From contig NZ_WBMS02000036.1 of NCBI RefSeq assembly GCF_008923205.2, forward strand, positions 1 to 64,000: a stretch of DNA of 64,000 nucleotides, in the 5' to 3' direction. The notes below the pieces were generated by a model. It was not told where the DNA came from and made no database searches. It saw nothing but the letters and a program-made list of their open reading frames with translations. The stretch is from Actinomadura physcomitrii (lineage in GTDB: Bacteria > Actinomycetota > Actinomycetes > Streptosporangiales > Streptosporangiaceae). Both the position numbers and the translations under genes were made by a program. This document shows, in pieces, positions 34,565-42,380 of this stretch (the first letter of the stretch is position 1; each line of letters opens with the position of its first letter).

Positions 34565-36676
34565 TCAGAGCACCAGGTCTTCGGGGCGCACGACCTCGCG
34601 CGGCGCCGGCGTCGTCTCCAGCCGTTCCAGGGGATCCGCCTGGACGCAGGCGTCCAGGCCCAGACCGGTGAGGTCGGCGATGCGCCTGACCGGCACCTGG
34701 TAGGTGCGGTAGGCGCCGTAGGAGAAGGACTCCACGGTGGGGAGATCGGCGATGAGCGAGGACTGGCTGAGCAGGTAGGCGGTCGCCGACAGCCGCCCCG
34801 TCCCGGTGACCATCGAGACGACCTTCCAGAACTGGCGCGGCAGCAGCACGCCCCGGTAGGCCTCGTCGTCGGGCGCCAGCACCGGGCCGGTGAAGACGTT
34901 GACCAGCAGATCGAGGTTGTCGGCGTTGTGCAGGATGTAGTCCTCCAGCCCGGCCCACAGCGTCTGGCCCGCGTTGAAGGCGTGGTGCTGCGGGGTGGAG
35001 TTGGTGAAGTGGAAGGTGTCGTCGTTGGCCGCCTTGGCCTCCCCATCGGTCGTCCCCCACGCGGGATCGACGCGCCGGACCAGGTGCCCGCGGTCCAGGG
35101 GGTTGTCCCGGTAGACGTCCTCGCCGGTCTGCTCGCCGATCGCCAGCCGGGGATCGAAGATCCAGCGGTCGGCCTCCCGTCTGGGCGGCCGCGCGAGCAC
35201 GCCGTTGATGTTGCACGCCGTGAACAGCGCCAGCCGCCGGTGCCGGTGCATGACGACGCTGAAATGGTGGTACCGGAGCTCACCGGACACGGCGGACGCC
35301 ATCGCCGGCGACGGGACCGGCATCGGCACCTCGGCGGAGAGGAAACGCGGATCGTAGCCCTTCCGGCTGCCGTAATCCGGGTCGATCGTGATCGCCTCGG
35401 CCGTCTTCGGTTCCCCGCCCGCGGCCCCGTCCCCGCCTCCGGTGCCGAGCCGGACCGTGATCTCCAACGGGATCGAGACCGCGACCTCCCCGTGCCGCGC
35501 GGCCGTGTGGACCTCCGCCGTTGCGAGGGGCGTCGCCGTCGCGCGGGGCGTCGCCGTCCCCGCGGCGGACGAGGAGGGCGGGGTGGCGGGAACCGCCGAA
35601 GCCGATTGCAGGACGGGCGTCCCGGCCCTCGCGCCGCCGGCCTGCGGCGGGACCGCGGCGGGCGTTGCCGCGGCGGGCGGGCCGACAGGGGCGGGCGCGG
35701 CGAGCGCGGCCGTCTCAGGCGCGAAGGCCAGGTCGGCGAGCGCGCGCTGCGGCGCGGGCAGCGCCGCCTCCCGGACCAGGCGGCAGATCCGGCTGATCCG
35801 GACTCCTTCGTTGATGACGCCGCCGAGGTCGGCGTGCTCGGGCGCGGGCACGCTCGCGTGGTGCAGCGCCACGATCTCCCACTGGTCGTTGAAGACCGGC
35901 GACCCGGACGACCCGGGTTCGGTGTCGGCCGCGTAGTGCAGGTACTGGTCGAGGACGTCGACGATCCGGTTCTCGCGCAGCGCCACCTGCTTCCGGCCGC
36001 CGCCCGGGTGCTGCACGATCGTGACGAACTCCCCGATGATCGCCTTGCCCTCGGCCTCGATCAGCGGGTTGAACCCGAAGGCGGCCGGCGCCCCGGCCGG
36101 GGCGCGGACCGCGACCAGCGCGACGTCCAGGGCCTCGTCGGCCAGGAAGAACCGGTCGGGGTCGAGCGGGCACGCGGTGGCGGGAAGGGGCCTGCCGTCG
36201 ACGCCGTCCTGGTAGTTGAACTCGATCAGGCTGGTACGGGCGACACCCGCGTCAGGCAGCACATGGTGGTTGGTGAGCAGCAGGTCCGGCGACACCATCG
36301 AGCCGGTGCCGAACCCGACGAGGTTCCCGCGCCCGTCCCGGATGCCGACCCGGCCCACCGCCCGCGCCGCGGCCACCCCGGCGTCGAGGTAGCGCACGCC
36401 CACGTAGTCCACGGTTTTGATGATCTTTTCAAGCCCGGTGCCGGGCCGGTCCGCGGCGGGGCCGAGCAGATCTCCGTCCGGGGAGAAGCGGCCGAGCCGG
36501 TCGGCGCGCAGGCCGATCCGCTCGGACGTGTCGGCGCGGGCCAGCCCGCCGGGCGCGGCCAGTACTTGTTCGTGGGCGCGCCGCTCCTGGATCCGCTCGG
36601 CCACCCGGCCCGCCGCGGCCGCGTGCTGCCGCTCCTGCTCGTGCTCCTGCTCCCGTTCATATGCGCGCTGGTCCAT
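34565..36676 (-). CDS. Trypsin-like serine protease fused to DNA/RNA non-specific endonuclease
   Basis: Start ATG 36676, site GGGGGCGGGA. In 703 residues, 1-45 form a charged coiled coil (EREQEHEQERQ); ~95-300 a V8/trypsin-like protease with His138 (LLTNHHVL), Asp184 (EALDVALVAV) and Ser257 (GSSGSPVF); ~320-395 a Pro/Ala/Ser/Thr linker; ~440-680 an Endonuclease_NS domain with DRGH at 528-531 and FTNSTPQHHAFN for the Mg-binding Asn. No signal peptide, so it acts inside the producing cell or is released by lysis. Protease-nuclease fusions of this type are predicted conflict or suicide effectors (family knowledge). All catalytic residues are intact. Confidence 0.9.
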   Translation of the reverse strand: MDQRAYEREQEHEQERQHAAAAGRVAERIQERRAHEQVLAAPGGLARADTSERIGLRADRLGRFSPDGDLLGPAADRPGTGLEKIIKTVDYVGVRYLDAGVAAARAVGRVGIRDGRGNLVGFGTGSMVSPDLLLTNHHVLPDAGVARTSLIEFNYQDGVDGRPLPATACPLDPDRFFLADEALDVALVAVRAPAGAPAAFGFNPLIEAEGKAIIGEFVTIVQHPGGGRKQVALRENRIVDVLDQYLHYAADTEPGSSGSPVFNDQWEIVALHHASVPAPEHADLGGVINEGVRISRICRLVREAALPAPQRALADLAFAPETAALAAPAPVGPPAAATPAAVPPQAGGARAGTPVLQSASAVPATPPSSSAAGTATPRATATPLATAEVHTAARHGEVAVSIPLEITVRLGTGGGDGAAGGEPKTAEAITIDPDYGSRKGYDPRFLSAEVPMPVPSPAMASAVSGELRYHHFSVVMHRHRRLALFTACNINGVLARPPRREADRWIFDPRLAIGEQTGEDVYRDNPLDRGHLVRRVDPAWGTTDGEAKAANDDTFHFTNSTPQHHAFNAGQTLWAGLEDYILHNADNLDLLVNVFTGPVLAPDDEAYRGVLLPRQFWKVVSMVTGTGRLSATAYLLSQSSLIADLPTVESFSYGAYRTYQVPVRRIADLTGLGLDACVQADPLERLETTPAPREVVRPEDLVL

Positions 36677-36806
36677 TCCCGCCCCCGACGGTTCATGACG
36701 TCACGGTTGCCTGCGGGCCGACTACCCGGACCGGCAAACAACCACACACCACCCTCTCTCGGAAATATCGCCTATTACCATCTCGACCGGAAAGCATCCC
36801 CACTAC

Positions 36807-36819
36807 TTGACGGAATTGC
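36807..36819. promoter_or_regulatory. Shared 13-bp promoter motif, copy 2
   Basis: TTGACGGAATTGC, about 135 bp upstream of the protease-nuclease start. Between it and the gene, TAATAGGCGATAT on the minus strand could supply a -10 element. See the copy at 34529-34541. Confidence 0.4.
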
Positions 36820-36824
36820 ACGGC

Positions 36825-37012
36825 TCAGCGTCCGGCGCGACCGGCCGGCGCGGACGCGCAATCAGCCGCCGGCTCGTCTGCCCCGGGGCGACCAGAAGTC
36901 GGGGCGCCGGATCGCTCGGCGCGGGGGCGTCCGGCCAGGCGGACCGCCGCGAGGACGAGCGCGCAGCCCGCGATCCGCACGGGGCCGGGGCGCTCGCCGA
37001 GCACCGCCGCGC
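36825..37012 (-). pseudogene. 3' remnant of an EamA-family (DMT) transporter gene
   Basis: The minus-strand frame reads ...AAVLGERPGPVRIAGCALV, then LAAVRLAGRP, the typical last helix of EamA exporters (xLGExxxxxQxxGxxLVLxGV), ending at TGA 36825. Upstream of about 37012 the frame becomes the antisense of a LysR gene and has no EamA features. Roughly the first 240 codons are missing. It is the 3' half of a divergent EamA-LysR pair cut by a deletion. Confidence 0.75.
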
Positions 37013-37719
37013 GGGTGCTCGCGCAGCTGTCGGCGGCCGCCGCCGAGCTGGACGGGCTGCGCGCCGACGTGACCGGGCCGGTGCGGCTCGGCGCGTTCGT
37101 CACCGCCGCCCGGTCGGTGCTGCCGCCCGCGCTCGCCGCGCTGGGCGAGCGGCACCCGGGGCTGTCGCCCACCCTCCGGGAGGGCGAGGCGGAGAACCTG
37201 CTGCCCGCCCTGGCGCGCGGCGACCTCGACGTGGCGGTGGTGGAGAGCTGGGACACGCTGCCGGCCCCGTTCCCCGCCTCGGTGCCGAACGTCCTGCTGT
37301 CCTGCGACGTCATCGACCTGGCGCTCCCGGCCGCGCACCCGCTCGCCCGGCGCCGCACCGTCGACCTGCATGAGCTGGGCGGCCTGCGGTGGGCCGCCTG
37401 GACGGCCGGCGGGACCTGCGAGAGGCAGATCGTCCAGACGCTGCGCGAGCACAGCGTCGACCCCGAGATCGCCTGCAACGTGGCCGACTACCCGACCCGG
37501 CTGGCGCTCGTCGCCGCCGGGACGGCCGCCGCGATGATCCAGCGGCCCGGCCGCGACCCCGTCCCCGCCGGCGTCCGGATGCTCGCCACCCGCCCGGTCG
37601 TGCGCCGCAAGATCCACGCGGCGTGGCGGACCGAGGCCGCGGGCCCGGCCGTCGACGCGTGCGCCGAGGCGCTGCGGGCCGCCGCCGAGCACTTCACGGA
37701 GGACCGCCTCGCGTCCTGA
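37003..37719 (+). pseudogene. LysR-family regulator lacking its DNA-binding domain
   Basis: The frame (possible GTG at 37015) encodes the linker and full substrate-binding domain of a LysR regulator: LAQLSAAAAELDGLRADVTG, PVRLGAFVTAARSVLPPALA, LARGDLDVAVVESWD, LPAAHPLARRRTVDL and the C-terminal RKIHAAWRTEA. The winged helix and linker helix (about 75-80 residues) are gone. Upstream bases belong to the EamA remnant. A translated product would bind ligand but not DNA. No good ribosome-binding site is seen. Confidence 0.8.
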
Positions 37720-37827
37720 GCGGCGGTCGGCCGGCCGTGGCCGAGACTTGACCGCGGCTTCAGGTGCGGCGGGCACCCGGCGGGAATGATCCCTGTGCCC
37801 GGAATCTCCCGATCGTTATGGGGAACC

Positions 37828-38268
37828 ATGCGTTTTCTTGCTCGCGCGCACCAGATGCCCGTGCGGCTGGCCGTGGGGGCGTTCGTCCTGAACTCGGGCC
37901 TGTCGAAGCTCAAGGGCGACGAGGGGACGGCCGAGTACATCCACGGCACCGCCAAGACCGCCTACCCGTTCCTGGAGTCGCAGGACAAGGCCGCGTTCAC
38001 CCGCACCCTCGGCACCGCCGAGGTCGCGCTCGGCACCGCGCTGGTCACCCCGCTCGTACCGACGCTCCTGGTGGGCGCGGCCCTCACCGCGTTCGCGACC
38101 GGGCTGGCCGGCCTCTACCTGCGGCTTCCCGGCATGCGCGAGGGGCTCCGGCCCACCCAGCAGGGCGTCGTGCTCGCCAAGGACACCTGGCTGCTCGGAA
38201 TCGGCGCCACGCTGGTGCTGGAGGAGCTGAGCCGGGCCCGCGAGGAGCGCCGCGGCCGCCGCCGCTGA
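37828..38268 (+). CDS. DoxX-like small membrane protein
   Basis: I choose ATG 37828 (MRFLARAHQMPVRLAVG), with GGGGAACC upstream, over an in-frame ATG at 37786. The 146-residue protein has four hydrophobic helices: VRLAVGAFVLNSGLSK, TLGTAEVALGTALVTPL, LLVGAALTAFATGLAGLYL and KDTWLLGIGATLVLEEL. This matches the DoxX/DoxD-like fold. Family members act in redox or envelope homeostasis but the function here is unknown. It is monocistronic. Confidence 0.75.
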   Translation: MRFLARAHQMPVRLAVGAFVLNSGLSKLKGDEGTAEYIHGTAKTAYPFLESQDKAAFTRTLGTAEVALGTALVTPLVPTLLVGAALTAFATGLAGLYLRLPGMREGLRPTQQGVVLAKDTWLLGIGATLVLEELSRAREERRGRRR

Positions 38269-38303
38269 CGGGCGGGCGGGGGCCGGACCGGCTCCGGCGC
38301 GGG

Positions 38304-38795
38304 TCAGCCGGCCTGATGGCCAGGTTCCAGGTCCGGCAGCGAGCGGAAGGTGAGCGGGGCGGCCCCGCCGTCCCCCGCCACCTCGATCGGGTCCAGCAGG
38401 AAGCCGACGTGGTCTCCCAGGTCGACGCGCTCCAGGACGCGGCCGGCCAGATGGCGGCGGGCCGCCGAGAGCAGCGGCACGCCCTCGGGCCCGGGACGCC
38501 AGGAGCACCGGGCGAACTTGTCGACGTCGTCGCCGGTCCGCGCACCGAACAGGGCGGCGAGTTCCCGCTGGTCCTCGTCCTGCCCGAGGACGTGCACGGC
38601 GAGGACCGCCGCCGCCTCGGCCGTCCTGCAGGTGCGGTTGCGCCGGGACAGGCACACCAGGAACCTAAACGGGTCGATGCTGGTCTGCGTGGCGAACCCG
38701 ACCAGGCACCCGTCCCGCTCCCCCGTGCCCGGATCGGCCGCCGTCACCACGAACATCGGGTAGTCGGAACCGGCGACGAACTCATCGCTGTCCAC
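38304..38795 (-). CDS. Flavin-reductase-like FMN-binding protein
   Basis: The 163-residue protein starts at GTG 38795. The split-barrel flavin reductase pattern is clear: FVVTAADPGTGERDGCLVGFATQTSIDPF (in parts FVVTAADPGTGERDG, CLVGFATQTSIDPF), VCLSRRNRTCRTAEAAAVLAVHVL (in parts), and VDLGDHVGFLLDPIEV with the conserved GDH. Such proteins supply reduced flavin to a monooxygenase or act alone on small substrates. No monooxygenase partner is adjacent. Confidence 0.9.
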   Translation of the reverse strand: MDSDEFVAGSDYPMFVVTAADPGTGERDGCLVGFATQTSIDPFRFLVCLSRRNRTCRTAEAAAVLAVHVLGQDEDQRELAALFGARTGDDVDKFARCSWRPGPEGVPLLSAARRHLAGRVLERVDLGDHVGFLLDPIEVAGDGGAAPLTFRSLPDLEPGHQAG

Positions 38796-38895
38796 CCCGG
38801 CAGCCTATGCCGCCACCACCGGGAGGGCGGGCCGCCGCCGGCTTGACGCACGGCGGGCGGCGGGCGAGGATCGGCCCGTCCGAGGAGGCCGCGCC

Positions 38896-39528
38896 ATGAC
38901 GTCCCAGTCCCAGCCGTCCCCGCTCGTCCGCGCGGCCGGCGGCGCCGACGCCGCCGGGATCGCCGCGGTGCTCGGGCGCGCGTTCGACGACGACCCGGTC
39001 TGGGGCTGGATCCTGCCCGACGAGGCGTCCCGCGTCCGCCGGCTGACCGGCGTGTTCGGCATCCTGCTGCGGCAGATGCACCTGCGGCACGGCGGCACCG
39101 AGGCGGCCGGCCGCGGACCGGACGTCGAGGCCGCCGCGCTGTGGGACCCGCCCGGCCTCTGGCGCGTCCCGCTGCGCGCCCAGGCGCTGCAGGGCGTGCC
39201 GCTGCTGCGCGCGCTCGGCCGCCGGGTGCCGGCGGCGCTGCGCGCGCTCGGCGAGATCGAGAAGCACCATCCGGCGGAGCCGCACTGGTACCTGGCGATC
39301 CTCGGCACCGACCCGCCCGCGCAGGGCAACGGGCTCGGCGGGTCGCTGCTGCGGTCCCGGCTGGACCGCTGCGACGCCGAGGGCGTCCCGGCCTACCTCG
39401 AGAGTTCCAAGGAGCGCAACGTCCCGTACTACGAGCGGTTCGGGTTCCGGGTGACGCGGGAGCTCGCCCTGCCGGGCCGCGGCTGCCCGCCGGTGTGGCT
39501 GATGTGGCGGGACCCGGGCGGCGGCTGA
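38896..39528 (+). CDS. GNAT-family N-acetyltransferase
   Basis: Start ATG 38896. The 210-residue protein begins with VRAAGGADAAGIAAVLGRAFDDDPV. Its acetyl-CoA site is GTDPPAQGNGLGGSLLRSRL, and the C-terminal SSKERNVPYYERFGFRVTREL (in parts SSKERNVPYYERFGF, RVTREL) completes the fold. This is the FDxDPV subgroup common in actinomycetes, sometimes near toxin or antibiotic genes. The acceptor is unknown. Confidence 0.88.
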   Translation: MTSQSQPSPLVRAAGGADAAGIAAVLGRAFDDDPVWGWILPDEASRVRRLTGVFGILLRQMHLRHGGTEAAGRGPDVEAAALWDPPGLWRVPLRAQALQGVPLLRALGRRVPAALRALGEIEKHHPAEPHWYLAILGTDPPAQGNGLGGSLLRSRLDRCDAEGVPAYLESSKERNVPYYERFGFRVTRELALPGRGCPPVWLMWRDPGGG

Positions 39529-39921
39529 CCGGCTCCCGACACGCGGGTGCACCTCCGGTTAAGCCGCTGTCATGGCCGGAAGAGGCCATCTTCGGGAGGG
39601 CGCCGCCGGAAGCGTGCGCGCCCGGCGACGGCCCGTCACCCCGCCGCTTCCCTGCTGCCCGTCACCCGCGCCGCGCGAACCGCGGAACACCGCCAAACGC
39701 GGTTGACCCGATGCGGCCATCGCGGGCGGCGGATCTCGGCCGGACCGGCGGGCGCCGCCGACGCACCGCGCCCCGATCGGCCTACCGTCGAGGAGTAGCC
39801 ACCCCACGATTGGTGAAGCGCCCATGACGACGTGCCGCCCGCCGTCCCGCACCCGCCTCCCCCGCGCACGCCGTCGTGCCGCACCAGGCCGGCCGGCGCC
39901 CGAGGCGAGGACGGCGCGGAC
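39529..39921. other. 393-nt intergenic region upstream of the methyltransferase
   Basis: No gene could be supported here. It contains a short hairpin (ATGGCC 39572-39577 with GGCCAT 39584-39589) after the GNAT gene. A TTGACC (39704-39709) could be a -35 element. An out-of-frame ATG at 39824 opens a frame overlapping the methyltransferase. Its long untranslated span may hold the methyltransferase promoter. Confidence 0.4.
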
Positions 39922-40791
39922 ATGAGCGTCCCCGCGGTGGGCACCCGGGCTCTCGCCGCCGTGCCCCCGCCGGCGGCCGAGCCGGCCGGGGACGCCTCCC
40001 CCGCGCCCGCGGGCGCGGACGCCCCGCTCGCCCTGCACCGGCCCGCCTCCTCCCGCGTCCACGACCACCTCCTCGGCGGCAAGGACAACTACGCCGCCGA
40101 CCGCGACCTCGCCCGGCAGGTCCTGGACGTCCTGCCGCAGGCGGCCGGCGCCGCGCGCGAGGGCCGCGCGTTCCTCGCCCGCGCGGTCCGCGCCTGCGCC
40201 GAGCGCGGCGTGCGGCAGTTCCTCGACCTCGGCTGCGGCCTGCCCGCCGCCGACAACCTGCACCAGATGGCGGCCCGGCACGTGGCCGGCACCCGCGTCG
40301 TGTACGTCGACGCCGACCCGCTGGTCATCGCGCACGCCCGCGCGCTGCTGGTCGAGGGCGGCAACATCGCCGCGCTCCGCGCCGACCTGCGCGACCCGGC
40401 CGCCATCCTGGCGGCCCCGCAGGTGCGGCGGCTGATCGACCCGGCCGAGCCGGTGGCGCTGGTGTTCTCCTCCGTCCTGCACTTCCTGCCGGACCCGCGC
40501 GTCCCGGTCGCCGCGCTCGGCGCCGCGGCGGCTCCGGGCAGCGCGCTCGTCGTCTCGCACGCCACCGCCGACCACGCGCCCGGGGCGGTCGCCGAGGCGG
40601 CCCGGCGGTACGCGGCGGCGGGCGCGGGCCCGCTGCTGCCCCGCCGCGCCCGCGAGATCGAGGGGCTGTTCGGGCCGTTCACGCCGCTGCCCCCGGGCGT
40701 CGTTCCGGCCGCACGGTGGCGCGCCGGGACCCCGCCCCGGGCGGACGGGGCGGCAGCGGTCCTGTACGCGGGGGTCGGCATCCGCGCCTAG
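39922..40791 (+). CDS. DUF574-type SAM-dependent methyltransferase
   Basis: I start at ATG 39922 (MSVPAVGTRALAAVPPP). The 289-residue protein has a variable Pro/Ala-rich N-terminus, then the family signature: RPASSRVHDHLLGGKDNYAADR, in parts RPASSRVHDHLLGG and KDNYAADR. The SAM motif is QFLDLGCGLPAADNLHQ and VYVDADPLVIAHARALL, with VFSSVLHFLPD completing the fold. DUF574 methyltransferases are abundant in actinomycetes; substrates are unknown. Confidence 0.92.
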   Translation: MSVPAVGTRALAAVPPPAAEPAGDASPAPAGADAPLALHRPASSRVHDHLLGGKDNYAADRDLARQVLDVLPQAAGAAREGRAFLARAVRACAERGVRQFLDLGCGLPAADNLHQMAARHVAGTRVVYVDADPLVIAHARALLVEGGNIAALRADLRDPAAILAAPQVRRLIDPAEPVALVFSSVLHFLPDPRVPVAALGAAAAPGSALVVSHATADHAPGAVAEAARRYAAAGAGPLLPRRAREIEGLFGPFTPLPPGVVPAARWRAGTPPRADGAAAVLYAGVGIRA

Positions 40792-40831
40792 CCGCGCGGT
40801 GACCTTGAGTGCCGGTTCCCCGACACGCCGC

Positions 40832-40853
40832 GTTCAGGTGATGTTCAGGGGGT
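40832..40853 (+). promoter_or_regulatory. PhoP-box-like 11-bp direct repeats
   Basis: GTTCAGGTGAT (40832-40842) and GTTCAGGGGGT (40843-40853) are consecutive 11-bp units beginning GTTCA, the spacing and core of Streptomyces PHO boxes (GTTCACC-type). They lie 41 bp upstream of the acyltransferase start. Confidence 0.4.
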
Positions 40854-40893
40854 CTGTTGGGAGCATGGAGGCCGGGCCCCTAGGGTGGCCCGG

Positions 40894-42207
40894 ATGCCGA
40901 CGAACACTCTCACCACGGAAACGAAGGCAAGCGGCGCGCCGGCGGCCCCGGCGGCCCGGATGGGCTGGCTCGACGCCCTGCGAGGCGTGGCCGCCCTGGT
41001 GGTGGTGTTCGAGCACTCGCTGGACGTGCTGCTCCCCGAGGTCCGCCGGAACGTGAGCCCGTGGTTCGACTTCGGGCGGTACGGGGTCTTCCTGTTCTTC
41101 CTGATCAGCGGCTATGTCGTTCCGTTCTCGCTGGTGCGGCGGGGCAGCGTCCGGGCGTTCTGGGTCGGCCGGCTCTTCCGGCTGTACCCGGCCTGGTTCA
41201 TGTCCGTCGGGCTGATGCTGGCGCTCGGCGCGAGCGGGGTGTCGTGGGGCCTGCCGCAGGGGCTCGGCGACCGCCCGTGGATCTCCGCGGTCGCGCACCT
41301 GACGATGCTGCAGGACCTGCTCGGCGTGCCCAACGTCGTCAACGTCTTCTGGACGCTGTCCTACGAGATGGTGTTCTACCTGCTCATCACCGCGATGTTC
41401 ATCGCGGGCGTGAAGGGCGCGAGCGCGCGGGTCTCCCTCGGCTTCGGCGTGGCGGCGGCGATGCTCGGCGTCTCGCTGCCGTCGGGGCTGCTGGCCACCC
41501 GGTGGCCCGGCGCGACCCCGATGGTCGCCGCGTTCGCGCTCGCGGCGGGCATCGCGGCCATGGTCAGCGCCCGCCCGGCGGTGCGCCGCGCGGGCGTCGC
41601 GATCGTGGCGGCGCTCGCGCTGACGCTGCTCGTGCTGGACAGCCGGATCGGCGGGATCGAGAGCCTGTGCATCATCGCCACGATGTTCGCCGGGACGGCG
41701 GTGCGCGGCATCCAGGACGGCCGGCTGCGCGCGCGGCCCGCCGCGGCGATGGTCGCCCTCGTCCCGGCCCTGACGCTGCTGGCGGGCCTGCGCCCGCCCG
41801 CGACGTGGACCGAGCACGGGTACCCGCAGTCGCTCGGCGTCGACTGGTCGATCGGCGTGGCCGCCGCCTGGCTGACCTTCCTCGGCGGCCTGGCCCTGCG
41901 GCACCGCCGCATGCCCCGGGCACTGATGTGGCTGGGGCTCGTCAGCTACTCGGTGTACCTGCTGCACCCGATGGTCGTCCAGACGGTCTGGCGGGCCGCC
42001 GGGGAGCGCGACGCGATGCCGCTGTGGGTGCGGCTGGCCTGGGAGGGCGTGCTGCTGGCCGGCGTCCTCGTCGCCGCCGGACTGGCCCACCGCTACGTGG
42101 AGCGGCCCGCGCAACGCCTCGGCCGCCGGCTGGCCCGGCGGCCCGGCCGCACGCCGGAGCCGCCGGCGGAACCGCCCGCGCCGCGGCCCGAGCCCGCCGC
42201 TTCCTAG
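40894..42207 (+). CDS. Acyltransferase-3 (OafA/YrhL-type) membrane protein
   Basis: The start is ATG 40894 (MPTNTLTTETKASG); a GTG three codons earlier is also possible. About 437 residues with ten transmembrane helices. Family marks: LDALRGVAALVVVFEHSLDV with the catalytic-region His, GRYGVFLFFLISGYVVPFSL and VGRLFRLYPAWFM. The C-terminal end is a Pro/Arg-rich tail. Such enzymes move acetyl or other acyl groups onto extracytoplasmic sugars or natural products. A candidate PHO box upstream suggests phosphate-regulated expression. Confidence 0.9.
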   Translation: MPTNTLTTETKASGAPAAPAARMGWLDALRGVAALVVVFEHSLDVLLPEVRRNVSPWFDFGRYGVFLFFLISGYVVPFSLVRRGSVRAFWVGRLFRLYPAWFMSVGLMLALGASGVSWGLPQGLGDRPWISAVAHLTMLQDLLGVPNVVNVFWTLSYEMVFYLLITAMFIAGVKGASARVSLGFGVAAAMLGVSLPSGLLATRWPGATPMVAAFALAAGIAAMVSARPAVRRAGVAIVAALALTLLVLDSRIGGIESLCIIATMFAGTAVRGIQDGRLRARPAAAMVALVPALTLLAGLRPPATWTEHGYPQSLGVDWSIGVAAAWLTFLGGLALRHRRMPRALMWLGLVSYSVYLLHPMVVQTVWRAAGERDAMPLWVRLAWEGVLLAGVLVAAGLAHRYVERPAQRLGRRLARRPGRTPEPPAEPPAPRPEPAAS

Positions 42208-42315
42208 CCACCGGGGGGAACGGCCGGGGCCGGCGGGGCACGTGATACGCATGACAGGAGGATTCGAGGAAACCTCCCGTCCGGGCATCCGCCTTCACCG
42301 CGCGTGCACCGGATG

Positions 42316-42329
42316 GTGACAGCGATCAC
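42316..42329. promoter_or_regulatory. CRP-like site
   Basis: GTGA, six bases, TCAC (42316-42329) matches the core of actinobacterial Crp sites (TGTGA-N6-TCACA) in 8 of 10 positions. It is 52 bp upstream of the PucR start codon. Confidence 0.3.
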
Positions 42330-42380
42330 TTTCTTGCCTAGGGTGAGGCCGCCGGTTCACCCGCCCGGAGGGAGGTCCCT

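Noticed and set aside
37003..37719. An intact short LysR-like regulator
   Set aside because: The DNA-binding domain is missing and the upstream DNA is the 3' end of another gene, so a pseudogene fits better.
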